DNA of 64,000 bases from Paraburkholderia lycopersici (GTDB lineage: Bacteria > Pseudomonadota > Gammaproteobacteria > Burkholderiales > Burkholderiaceae). A model generated the notes under the pieces. It was given only the letters and a program-made list of their open reading frames with translations. It searched no databases and was not told where the DNA came from. Both the position numbers and the translations under genes were made by a program. The DNA lies in NCBI RefSeq assembly GCF_900096975.1, contig NZ_FMYQ01000014.1:1-64000 (forward strand). The letters are read 5' to 3'. Shown in pieces: positions 18,290 through 27,240 of this stretch. How positions within the stretch are numbered: position 1 is the stretch's first letter; each line of letters opens with the position of its first letter.

Positions 18290-18371
18290 GAAAAAATCTT
18301 GTGGCCAGCCACCCGGGACTTTCCCGGGGGTTCGATTGTAGCGCCGCCGGGATACGCGCGCGCGCGCGCCC

Positions 18372-18404
18372 AAAAATGACAACGGCGGCCACGCGGCCGC
18401 CGTT
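18372..18404 (-). terminator. Terminator after the Nudix gene
   Basis: A perfect 10-bp stem AACGGCGGCC/GGCCGCCGTT (18381-18390 with 18395-18404) is followed on the minus strand by GTCATTTTT. It ends the transcript carrying the Nudix gene and separates it from DUF1178. Confidence 0.8.
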
Positions 18405-18434
18405 CTATCGGGACAACGACGTGCTTCGCGCGTC

Positions 18435-19025
18435 TCAGCCCTGCTCCGGCTTCGCCATCGGCCATGCGCCCGAAAGCGCCTTTTCGAGCCAGAACGTGCC
18501 GATGATCGTCTTCACGTCAGTGATCTTGCCGGTGCGCACCCATTCGAGCAGTTCGGGAACCGTTGCCGTGAAGGTCTCGAGAAACTCGCCATCATCGAGT
18601 TGCGCCTTGCCCGCCGTCAGGCCGCGCGCGAGATAGATGTCGATGAACTCGGTCGAATACGAGATCACCGGATGTATTTGCGTCAAATAGACGTATTCGC
18701 GCGCCGTATAGCCCGTCTCCTCCTTCAGTTCGCGGATTGCGCAGGCCAGCGCGCCCTCCTGCGGATCGAGCTTGCCGGCCGGGAATTCCGTCATCACGCG
18801 CGCAAGCGGATAGCGGTACTGGCGCTCCATCAGCACGCGCCCGTCGTCGAAGAGCGGAATCACCATCACGGCGCCAGGATGCTGGACGAACTCACGCGTG
18901 GCGTGGTGGCCATCCGGCAGGGCCACCGTGTCGCGCTTGAGGGTCAGAAAGTTGCCCACGTAGAGTGTTGTGCTTTCCACGCACGTCTCGGCGAGCGCCG
19001 GGTCGTGTTGATGATGTTCAGCCAT
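18435..19025 (-). CDS. Nudix hydrolase (ADP-ribose pyrophosphatase type)
   Basis: 196 residues. The Nudix box is intact: GALACAIRELKEETGYT, preceded by EFPAGKLDPQE, and it has the YSTEFIDIYLA segment of ADP-ribose/ADP-sugar pyrophosphatases. It cleaves ADP-ribose to AMP and ribose 5-phosphate with Mg2+. The start at 19025 (MAEHHQHDP) is chosen because a frame open 93 bases further is basic and non-family. It lies downstream of the complex I genes and DUF2818 on the same strand. Confidence 0.88.
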   Translation of the reverse strand: MAEHHQHDPALAETCVESTTLYVGNFLTLKRDTVALPDGHHATREFVQHPGAVMVIPLFDDGRVLMERQYRYPLARVMTEFPAGKLDPQEGALACAIRELKEETGYTAREYVYLTQIHPVISYSTEFIDIYLARGLTAGKAQLDDGEFLETFTATVPELLEWVRTGKITDVKTIIGTFWLEKALSGAWPMAKPEQG

Positions 19026-19114
19026 ATTCAGCCTCGTGGTGCTCAAAAGGGGATCGGGAGGTCGCGCGCGACGCTTGAAATGGAATCGGTCGAATTGCGC
19101 GCCGGCCGCGCGCA

Positions 19115-19417
19115 TCACGCCAGGCGGCGTTTGACGAGATATTGCCAGGCGAAGCCGGGAAACGCGAATACGACAAAAAGACTGAAGGTGATCGCGTAGA
19201 ACTGCCAGCCCTGTTCAAAGCGGTTACCGGCGCGCGCCTCCAGCAGGAAGCCGAACGCGCCGACCACAAAATACAGCACGATCATTTCAGCGATGCGAAT
19301 CCACGCACTTTTCTTCGATGCGCGAAGCGGCACGATGCCGAACAACCGCTGGTTAAGAAACGGCAGGTTGGCGCCCGCGAGCGCCAACAGCACGATAAAC
19401 CAGCCTGCTGCCGACAT
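19115..19417 (-). CDS. DUF2818 family membrane protein
   Basis: 100 residues with three hydrophobic segments (about 3-20, 42-60, 76-92). I recognise the DUF2818 family, which follows nuoN in Burkholderiales. Its ATG overlaps the nuoN stop by one base (TAATG), so it is translationally coupled to complex I. The function is unknown; a helper or accessory role for complex I assembly is only inferred from position. Confidence 0.85.
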   Translation of the reverse strand: MSAAGWFIVLLALAGANLPFLNQRLFGIVPLRASKKSAWIRIAEMIVLYFVVGAFGFLLEARAGNRFEQGWQFYAITFSLFVVFAFPGFAWQYLVKRRLA

Positions 19418-20889
19418 TAGAGCGGCAGCGTGTGCGAAACGGCCTGCAGGCAGAGCGACATCAGCGGACCCGGGATGATGCCGAGCACGAGCACCGCGGC
19501 GCCGTTGAGCGTGAGCAGCGCGCGATTGCACGCGTGGCTTTCGATCGGCGACGTGTCCTGCGGCGCGTCGAAGTACATGAGCTTGACAATACGCAGGTAG
19601 TAGAACGCGCCGAACAGCGACGTGATTACAGCAAGCACGGCAAGCCACGTAAGGCCCGCGTTCATCGTCGCTTCGAGCACCGCAAGCTTCGCGTAGAAGC
19701 CGACCGTCGGCGGAATGCCGGCGAGCGAGAACATCATGAGCATCATGACGAACGCGAACACAGGGCTGCGCTGGTTCAGACCCTTGAAGTCGTCGAGCGT
19801 TTCGGCTTCGAAGTCGCGACGGGCGAGCAGCATGACGATGCCGAACGACCCGAGCGTCGTGATCAGGTAGACGATGCTGTAGAACATGGCCGAGCTGTAC
19901 GCGCTGGCTGCGCCCGTCGCCTTGTTGTCGACGATGCCGGCCAGCAGGCCGAGCAGCACGAAGCCCATGTTCGAAATGGCCGAGTACGCGAGCATACGCT
20001 TGACGTTGCGCTGCACGATACCCGTGATGTTGCCGACGATCATCGAGAGTGCGGCGAGGATGATGAGCATTTCCTGCCAGTCGACAGCCAGCGGCAGCAG
20101 ACCCATCACGAGGAAGCGCACGGCCCACGCGAATGCCGCGACCTTCGGGCCACCGCCGGTGAGCAGCGTCATCGCCGTGGGCGCGCCTTGATAGACGTCG
20201 GGCACCCACATGTGGAACGGTACCGCGCCCATCTTGAACGCCACGCCCGCCACGATGAACACCACGCCGAACAGCAGGACGATGTCGTTGATGTGGCCCG
20301 AGGCTACGGCCTTGAACACTTCGTTCAGCTCGAGCGAGCCGGTCGCGCCGTACAGCATCGAAATGCCATACAGCAGGAAACCCGACGCGAGCGCGCCCAG
20401 CACGTAGTACTTCATGGCTGCTTCGTTCGACTGCGTCGCGTCACGTCGCAGCGCGATGACCGCGTAGAGCGAGAGCGACATCAGCTCGAGGCCGAGGTAT
20501 AGCGTAAGGAAGTTGTTGCCCGAGATCATCGTGATCTGGCCGAGCAGCGAGAACATGCCGAGCAGGAAGAACTCGCCCCGGAACATGTCGCGGTCTTCGA
20601 GATACTTGCGCGAATACACGATCGACACCGCGTAGCCAAGCGTGACCACCGATTTCATCGCGCTCGCGAATGGGTCGATCACGTACATCCGCGTGAAGTA
20701 GTAGTACACGTGCGGATCGAACGCGTTCGCCGCAAACCAGATACCGGCTACGACCGTGGTCAGCAGCGCGATGAAATAGGTCGTGCGCCGGCCCGAAGGA
20801 CCGGAGAACGTGTCGTTGAGCCACGCGACGACGAGGCCGGTCATCACCAGGGCGTCGGGCAGCAGAGCGTTCAAAGGGGCGTTTGGCAT
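19417..20889 (-). CDS. nuoN: NADH-quinone oxidoreductase subunit N
   Basis: 490 residues, about fourteen membrane helices, an antiporter-like proton-pumping subunit of complex I. Typical segments are MGAVPFHMWVPDVYQGAPTAMT and VKRMLAYSAISNMGF. The Lys in the first and the downstream Lys of the broken helix are part of the proton path. It is the last nuo gene and overlaps the DUF2818 gene by one base. Confidence 0.96.
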   Translation of the reverse strand: MPNAPLNALLPDALVMTGLVVAWLNDTFSGPSGRRTTYFIALLTTVVAGIWFAANAFDPHVYYYFTRMYVIDPFASAMKSVVTLGYAVSIVYSRKYLEDRDMFRGEFFLLGMFSLLGQITMISGNNFLTLYLGLELMSLSLYAVIALRRDATQSNEAAMKYYVLGALASGFLLYGISMLYGATGSLELNEVFKAVASGHINDIVLLFGVVFIVAGVAFKMGAVPFHMWVPDVYQGAPTAMTLLTGGGPKVAAFAWAVRFLVMGLLPLAVDWQEMLIILAALSMIVGNITGIVQRNVKRMLAYSAISNMGFVLLGLLAGIVDNKATGAASAYSSAMFYSIVYLITTLGSFGIVMLLARRDFEAETLDDFKGLNQRSPVFAFVMMLMMFSLAGIPPTVGFYAKLAVLEATMNAGLTWLAVLAVITSLFGAFYYLRIVKLMYFDAPQDTSPIESHACNRALLTLNGAAVLVLGIIPGPLMSLCLQAVSHTLPL

Positions 20890-20913
20890 GATCTTTTGTT
20901 CCTCCGCTCGGTA

Positions 20914-22413
20914 TTACTGTGACAGCGGCAGTTTCGACACTGCGACGTGGGAGAGGAGGTTTTCCACGGAAACGTGCATCACATCGGTAAAGGGCTTCGG
21001 GTAGATGCCCATGAAAAGCGTAAACAGCGCGAGCACCGCAAGAATGAAGTATTCGCGACAGTTGATGTCCTTCAGCTCGCGAACATGATCGTTGGCGATC
21101 GCGCCGAAGTACACCCGCTTGTACATCCACAACGTATAGGCCGCGCCCAGGATCAGCGTGAACGCCGCCCCGAAAGCGATCCAGAAGTTGTACTGCACTG
21201 CGGCCAGAATCACCATGAATTCGCCGACGAATCCCGAGGTGCCCGGCAAGCCGCAGTTGGCCATCGCGAACAGCATGACCAGCGCCGCGAACTTCGGCAT
21301 GGTGTTGACCACGCCGCCGTAGTCGGCGATGTCGCGCGTGTGCATGCGGTCATACAGCACGCCGATGCACAGGAACATGGCGCCCGAGACGAAGCCGTGC
21401 GAGATCATCTGGACGATCCCGCCTTCCATCGCGAGCTGGCTCGACGGGCCGAACATAAAGAAGCCGAGCGTGACGAAGCCCATGTGAGCAATCGACGAAT
21501 ACGCGACCAGCTTCTTCATGTCCGCCTGCACCATCGCCACGAGGCCGATGTAGATCACGGCGATCAACGACAGCGTGATGATGACCGGCGCCAGGTAGTG
21601 GCTCGCGTCCGGCGCGACCGGCAGCGAGAAACGCAGGAAACCGTACGCGCCGAGCTTGAGCATGATGGCGGCCAGCACCACCGAGCCGCCCGTGGGCGCC
21701 TCGACGTGCGCGTCCGGCAACCACGTGTGCACCGGCCACATCGGCACCTTGACGGCGAATGCGAAGAAGAACGCGATGAACAGCAAAATTTGCGGTGTCA
21801 TGGCAATCTTCGCGGCCTGCCAGGCGGCGAGGTCGAAGGTACCCGTCACGCGGTAGAGGTACAGCAACGCGACCAGCATGAGCAGCGAGCCGGCCAGCGT
21901 GTAGAGAAAGAACTTGAACGCTGCATACACGCGATTCGGGCCGCCCCACACGCCGATGATGATGTACATCGGAATGAGCGTGGCTTCGAAGAACACGTAG
22001 AACAGCAGACCGTCGGCGGCGCAGAAAACGCCGATCATGAGACCCGACAGGATGAGGAACGCCGCGTAATACTGTGCGACGTTCTTCGTGATGACCTGCC
22101 AGCCCGCGATCACGACGATCACGGTAATGAGCGCCGTGAGCACCACGAACCACATCGCGATGCCGTCGACGCCCAGGTGATACGCAATATTGAACCGTTC
22201 GATCCAGACCGACTTCTCCTCGAACTGCAGGGAAGCCGTGGTCGTATCGAAGCCCGCAACGAGCGGAAGGGTGACGAGGAAACTAAGCACCGAACCGATG
22301 AGCGCGAGCCAGCGGTCCGCGCTCGGGTTCCGACGGGAACCCACTACAAGAACGATGATGCCGAATACGATCGGCATCCAGATCGCAATACTGAGAATCG
22401 GAGTTGCGTGCAT
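20914..22413 (-). CDS. nuoM: NADH-quinone oxidoreductase subunit M
   Basis: 499 residues of an antiporter-like subunit with about fourteen membrane helices. Landmarks are VPMWPVHTWLPDAHVEAPT and MKKLVAYSSIAHMGF. It pumps protons within the membrane arm. It lies 13 bases after nuoL and 24 before nuoN. Confidence 0.96.
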   Translation of the reverse strand: MHATPILSIAIWMPIVFGIIVLVVGSRRNPSADRWLALIGSVLSFLVTLPLVAGFDTTTASLQFEEKSVWIERFNIAYHLGVDGIAMWFVVLTALITVIVVIAGWQVITKNVAQYYAAFLILSGLMIGVFCAADGLLFYVFFEATLIPMYIIIGVWGGPNRVYAAFKFFLYTLAGSLLMLVALLYLYRVTGTFDLAAWQAAKIAMTPQILLFIAFFFAFAVKVPMWPVHTWLPDAHVEAPTGGSVVLAAIMLKLGAYGFLRFSLPVAPDASHYLAPVIITLSLIAVIYIGLVAMVQADMKKLVAYSSIAHMGFVTLGFFMFGPSSQLAMEGGIVQMISHGFVSGAMFLCIGVLYDRMHTRDIADYGGVVNTMPKFAALVMLFAMANCGLPGTSGFVGEFMVILAAVQYNFWIAFGAAFTLILGAAYTLWMYKRVYFGAIANDHVRELKDINCREYFILAVLALFTLFMGIYPKPFTDVMHVSVENLLSHVAVSKLPLSQ

Positions 22414-22426
22414 GCGTTTCCTCGCC

Positions 22427-24463
22427 TTATTTGCCGCTGAGCGTTACAAACAGGGTAAGGAGGCCAAGCATGCCAATGATCATGGCAAATGCGTAGTGGT
22501 AGATATAGCCGGATTGCAGGAACCGAATGACAGATGCAAACCAGCCGATAAACTTGGCGCTCCCGTTTACGACGCCGTCGATCACGACGACATCGCCCTC
22601 CTTCCACAGACCGCGACCGATGGCGACCGCTCCGCGAGCGAAGACGATTTCGTTGATCTTGTCGAGGTAATACGCGTTAACCAGCAGCTTGTAGACCGGC
22701 GAGAACGTGCGCGACACGACGGCCGGCAGTTCCGGGCGCTTCATGTAGAAGAACCACGCCACCACCACACCCGCGAGCGCGAGCCACACCGGCAGACCCG
22801 AGAACGCATGCGCGCCCATCGCGGCCCAACCCTGGAATTCTTCGCCCATCTCGGCAAGCGCCGGATGGTTTTGCCCGATGAAGATAACGTTCTGGAACGC
22901 CACGCCGTGCGAGAAGTAGTCGCCGAAAAGCAGCGGCTGGATCGCAATCGCACCGGCGATCACCGAAGGAATCGCGAGCAGCACGAGCGGCACCCAGATC
23001 ACCCACGGCGACTCGTGCGGCACGTGCGCGTGGTGATGCGCTTCGTCATGATGCGCGGCCTCTTCGGCGCCCATCGGCGAGTCGGGGTGCTTCGGACCGC
23101 GGAAGCGTTCTTCACCGTGGAACACGAGGAAGTACATGCGGAACGAGTACAGCGCCGTGACGAACACGCTGGCCACCACCGCGAAGTAAGCGAAGCCCGA
23201 ACCCGGCAGGTGCGAGAGCTTCACGGCGTCGATGATCGAATCCTTCGAATAGAAGCCCGAGAAGAACGGCGTGCCGATCAGCGCGAGCGAGCCGACGAGC
23301 GAGGTGATCCACGTGATGGGCATGTACTTGCGCAGGCCGCCCATGTTGCGCATGTCCTGGTCGTGGTGCATGCCGATGATGATCGAACCCGCGCCGAGGA
23401 ACAGCAACGCCTTGAAGAACGCGTGCGTCATCAGGTGGAAGATCGCGACGGGGTAAGCGGACACGCCGAGCGCGACCGTCATGTAACCGAGCTGCGAAAG
23501 CGTGGAGTACGCGACCACGCGCTTGATGTCGTTCTGGACCACGCCGAGGAAGCCCATGAACAGCGCGGTGATGGCGCCGATCACGACGATGAACGACAGC
23601 GCGGCTTCCGAAAGCTCGAACAGCGGCGACATGCGCGCGACCATGAAGATGCCGGCCGTCACCATGGTGGCCGCGTGGATCAGCGCGGAGATCGGCGTCG
23701 GGCCTTCCATCGAATCGGGCAGCCAGACGTGCAGCGGGAACTGCGCCGACTTGCCCATCGCGCCGATGAAGAGGCAGATACACGCGACCGTCAGCAGGTT
23801 CCACGAGGTGCCGGGGAACGTCAGCGCGGCCAGTTCGTGGCTCTTCGAGAACACGTCGTTGTAGTTCAGCGAGCCGCCGTACGCGAGCAGCAGGCCGATG
23901 CCGAGCAGGAAGCCGAAGTCGCCGATGCGGTTCACGATGAACGCCTTCATGTTCGCGCAGATGGCGCTCTCACGCTTGAAGTAGAAGCCGATCAGCAGAT
24001 ACGAGACGAGGCCCACCGCTTCCCAGCCGAAGAACAGCTGCAGGAAGTTGTTGCTCATCACGAGCATCAGCATCGAGAACGTGAAGAGCGCGATGTACGA
24101 GAAGAAGCGCTGGTAGCCCTCCTCCTCCGCCATGTAGCCGACCGTGTAGACGTGAACCATCAGCGACACGAAGGTCACGACGACCATCATGAGCGCTGTC
24201 AACGAGTCGATGAGGAAGCCGACTTCGAACTTCAGGCCGCCAACCGACATCCATTCGTAGACGGTCGCGTTGAAGCTCGCGCCGTTCAGCACGTCGAAGA
24301 ACGTGATGCACGAGAGCACGAACGCAATCGCGACGCCGAGAATGGTCACCGTATGCGCGCCCGCGCGCCCGACCGACTTGCCGAACAGACCGGCAATGAG
24401 AGAACCGGCGAGAGGCGCCAGCGGAATCGCCAGCAATAAGGTTTCGTTGAGTGTTGTTGCCAT
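22427..24463 (-). CDS. nuoL: NADH-quinone oxidoreductase subunit L
   Basis: 678 residues, the largest membrane subunit, with about sixteen helices and the C-terminal lateral helix that runs along the arm. Landmarks are AQFPLHVWLPDSMEGPTPIS and IKRVVAYSTLSQLGY. A His-rich loop (EEAAHHDEAHHHAH, about residue 470) is seen in the C-terminal third; such loops occur in this subunit in Burkholderia-type sequences. Confidence 0.96.
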   Translation of the reverse strand: MATTLNETLLLAIPLAPLAGSLIAGLFGKSVGRAGAHTVTILGVAIAFVLSCITFFDVLNGASFNATVYEWMSVGGLKFEVGFLIDSLTALMMVVVTFVSLMVHVYTVGYMAEEEGYQRFFSYIALFTFSMLMLVMSNNFLQLFFGWEAVGLVSYLLIGFYFKRESAICANMKAFIVNRIGDFGFLLGIGLLLAYGGSLNYNDVFSKSHELAALTFPGTSWNLLTVACICLFIGAMGKSAQFPLHVWLPDSMEGPTPISALIHAATMVTAGIFMVARMSPLFELSEAALSFIVVIGAITALFMGFLGVVQNDIKRVVAYSTLSQLGYMTVALGVSAYPVAIFHLMTHAFFKALLFLGAGSIIIGMHHDQDMRNMGGLRKYMPITWITSLVGSLALIGTPFFSGFYSKDSIIDAVKLSHLPGSGFAYFAVVASVFVTALYSFRMYFLVFHGEERFRGPKHPDSPMGAEEAAHHDEAHHHAHVPHESPWVIWVPLVLLAIPSVIAGAIAIQPLLFGDYFSHGVAFQNVIFIGQNHPALAEMGEEFQGWAAMGAHAFSGLPVWLALAGVVVAWFFYMKRPELPAVVSRTFSPVYKLLVNAYYLDKINEIVFARGAVAIGRGLWKEGDVVVIDGVVNGSAKFIGWFASVIRFLQSGYIYHYAFAMIIGMLGLLTLFVTLSGK

Positions 24464-24474
24464 AGCAGCCTGCC

Positions 24475-24780
24475 TTAGCCTTTGAGCTGATCGAGGTCCT
24501 CGACGTTGATCGTGTCGAGGCTGCGGAACAGAGTCACAAGAATAGCCAGACCAATCGCGGCTTCCGCTGCCGCAACAGTTAGCACGAAGAACACGAAAAT
24601 CTGTCCGTGAACGTCACCGAGGTAATGCGAGAACGCGACGAAGTTCGTGTTCACCGCCAACAGCATCAGCTCGATCGCCATCAGGATGATGATGACGTTG
24701 CGCCGATTGAGAAAAATGCCGACGATCGAGATCGCAAAAAGGATCGCGCCGAGGACGAGGTAATGGGCCAGTGTCAACAT
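24475..24780 (-). CDS. nuoK: NADH-quinone oxidoreductase subunit K
   Basis: 101 residues, three membrane helices. The two conserved membrane Glu residues are in [12 protein letters not shown] and [12 protein letters not shown] chose the ATG at 24780 because AGGAGCG lies at normal spacing to it; the upstream in-frame ATG at 24786 is only three bases from that site. Confidence 0.95.
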
Positions 24781-24800
24781 AGTCATTCGCTCCTTGGCGC

Positions 24801-25496
24801 TTAGCTCTTGGTGCCGGAACCGGACGGGACCGGCGCGGCCACGCCGGTCGCTTCCGCGGCGGCCTTGTCGGTTTCGGCCACTTCCGGAACTTCCTTCACG
24901 GCTTGCATCTTCACGAGACGCACGCGGTCCTGGCGGCGCACGCCGACCTGCCTGGAAACGTTCTGGCGCTTCGCGTCCTTCGGCTCGCGCACGGTCAGCG
25001 CAATGGCCGCGACGATCGCCACCAGCAGCACGAGGCCGGCGACTTCGAAGGCGAAGATGTAGTCGGTGTAGATGATCTTGCCGATCAGGTGCGCGTTCGA
25101 CACCGCAGCGGCGGCGGCCGGCGAATTGTCAGGCACCGGCGTGCTCGTCGCGCCGTAGCCGTGCCACAGGATCAGCGCGGTTTCGACCACGATGATCGCG
25201 CCCACGATGGTCGCAACCGGGATGAAGCGCTTGAAATCGCGGCTTAGCACGTCGATGTTGATGTCCAGCATCATCACCACGAACAGGAACAGCACCATCA
25301 CCGCGCCCACGTAGACGAGAACCAGCAGGATCGCGAGGAATTCGGCCTCCAGCAGCATCCAGATCGCGGCCGCGTTGAAGAACGCGAGCACGAGGAAGAG
25401 CGCGGACGAGACAGGATTGCGCGAGGTGATCACCTTCAGCCCTGATAGCGTGAGCAGCAGAGCGAAGATGTAGAACAGGACGGTCGTGAATTCCAT
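24801..25496 (-). CDS. nuoJ: NADH-quinone oxidoreductase subunit J
   Basis: 231 residues. The first 165 carry five membrane helices, including [18 protein letters not shown], which is part of the membrane arm at the quinone end. The C-terminal 60 residues are a charged, Ala/Glu/Lys-rich extension (ending SGSGTKS) that is longer than in Escherichia coli NuoJ. It starts 175 bases after the nuoI stop, the largest gap in the operon. Confidence 0.95.
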
Positions 25497-25671
25497 GATT
25501 ACTGGTTCATCGTTGAGGCCTTCGTGAGGCGGATTGCGCGGCGCAGACTGGCGGCCAGACCAGGGAGCGTCGCGCCGCGGCGGTCAGGCTGCGGCAAAGC
25601 GCGGGCGTTCGGCACGCGCGTTCCCCGCAGCCGGCCCGAACCGCGGGCCGATGCAGCGTCAAACTGAAAGA

Positions 25672-26160
25672 TCAACGGTACGGTGCATCTGCTGCCTTGT
25701 TTGCCGCGATCTGCGCTTCATAGCGATCGCCGACGGCCAGCAGCATATCCTTCGTGAAATACAGGTCGCCGCGCTTCTCGCCGTGATACTCGAGAATGTG
25801 CGTTTCGACGATCGAGTCGACCGGGCAGCTCTCTTCGCAGAAACCGCAGAAGATGCACTTGGTCAGGTCGATGTCGTAACGCGTCGTGCGGCGCGTGTTG
25901 TCCTCGCGCACTTCCGATTCGATCGTGATCGCAAGCGCGGGGCACACGGCCTCGCACAGCTTGCACGCAATGCAGCGCTCTTCGCCATTTTCATAGCGTC
26001 GCAGCGCGTGCAGGCCGCGAAAACGCGGGGAAATCGGCGTCTTTTCTTCCGGGAACTGCACGGTGAACTTGCGCTTGAAGGTGTAACGACCCGTCAGCGC
26101 GAGGCCCTTGAGCAGTTCGGCCAGGAAAAACGTCTTGAAGAAGTTTTGGATAGCGTTCAT
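25672..26160 (-). CDS. nuoI: NADH-quinone oxidoreductase subunit I
   Basis: 162 residues. Two [4Fe-4S] clusters (N6a and N6b) are ligated by CIACKLCEAVCP and CIFCGFCEESCP. It transfers electrons from NuoG toward NuoB. The N-terminus has an amphipathic start. It lies 15 bases after nuoH. Confidence 0.96.
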   Translation of the reverse strand: MNAIQNFFKTFFLAELLKGLALTGRYTFKRKFTVQFPEEKTPISPRFRGLHALRRYENGEERCIACKLCEAVCPALAITIESEVREDNTRRTTRYDIDLTKCIFCGFCEESCPVDSIVETHILEYHGEKRGDLYFTKDMLLAVGDRYEAQIAANKAADAPYR

Positions 26161-26175
26161 GGTTTCGTTCGCCCC

Positions 26176-27240
26176 TTATTTCCAGATGCTCAACGGCGAC
26201 ATGTACCAGAAGCCGACCACGATCAGCCACACGATGCACACCGGAATGAACACCTTCCAGCCGAGACGCATGATCTGGTCATAGCGATAGCGCGGAAACG
26301 TGGCGCGGGCCCAGATGAAAACCGACAGGAGGAGGAAGACCTTCAGCACCAGCCAGAACACGCCCGGGATGAAGTCGAGGAACGAGAACGGTGCGCTCCA
26401 GCCACCAAGGAACAGCACCGAGGCGAGCGCCGAGATCACGATCATGTTGATGTACTCGGCGAGGAAGAACAGCGCGAACGCCATACCCGAGTAATCGATC
26501 ATGTGACCCGCGACGATTTCCGACTCCCCTTCCACCACGTCGAACGGATGGCGGTTCGTTTCAGCGAGGCCCGAGATGAAGTAGACGACGAACATCGGCA
26601 GCAGCGGCAGCCAGTTCCACGAGAGGAACGTGATGCCCCAGTTCGCGAACATGCCGCGCATCTGACCTTCGACGATAGCCGAGAGGTTCAGGCTGCCCGA
26701 GACCATCAGCACGACGACGAGCGCGAAGCCCATCGCGATTTCGTACGAGACCATCTGCGCCGCGGCACGCATCGAACCGAGGAACGCATATTTCGAGTTC
26801 GAGGCCCAGCCTGCGAGGATCACGCCGTAGACACCGATCGACGAAATCGCCATCACGTAGAGCAAACCGGCGTTGATGTCGCCGAGCACCGCGCCCGCCT
26901 GGAACGGAATCACCGCCCAGACCGCGAAAGCCGGCACCACCACCATGATCGGCGCGACCATGTAGATCCAGCGGCTCGCCTGCGCGGGCTGAATGACTTC
27001 CTTCAAAAGCAGCTTCAGCACGTCGGCAATCGGCTGCAACAGACCTGCGGGACCCACGCGGTTCGGACCGAGACGCACGTGCATCCAGCCGATCAGCTTG
27101 CGCTCCCAGAGAATCAGGTACGCGACGCACAGCAGGATCACCACCGCGACGACGAGAATGCGCACCAGCGCCCAGACGGTGGGCCAGGCCACGCCGAGCA
27201 GTTGGCTGCCGCCTGCATTGATCGTATCGAACAAGCTCAT
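26176..27240 (-). CDS. nuoH: NADH-quinone oxidoreductase subunit H
   Basis: 354 residues, about eight membrane helices, forming part of the quinone chamber at the membrane. Typical segments are GWMHVRLGPNRVGPAGLLQ and the acidic loop NRHPFDVVEGESEIVAGH, whose carboxylates belong to the proton path. Its ATG directly follows the nuoG stop. Confidence 0.96.
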   Translation of the reverse strand: MSLFDTINAGGSQLLGVAWPTVWALVRILVVAVVILLCVAYLILWERKLIGWMHVRLGPNRVGPAGLLQPIADVLKLLLKEVIQPAQASRWIYMVAPIMVVVPAFAVWAVIPFQAGAVLGDINAGLLYVMAISSIGVYGVILAGWASNSKYAFLGSMRAAAQMVSYEIAMGFALVVVLMVSGSLNLSAIVEGQMRGMFANWGITFLSWNWLPLLPMFVVYFISGLAETNRHPFDVVEGESEIVAGHMIDYSGMAFALFFLAEYINMIVISALASVLFLGGWSAPFSFLDFIPGVFWLVLKVFLLLSVFIWARATFPRYRYDQIMRLGWKVFIPVCIVWLIVVGFWYMSPLSIWK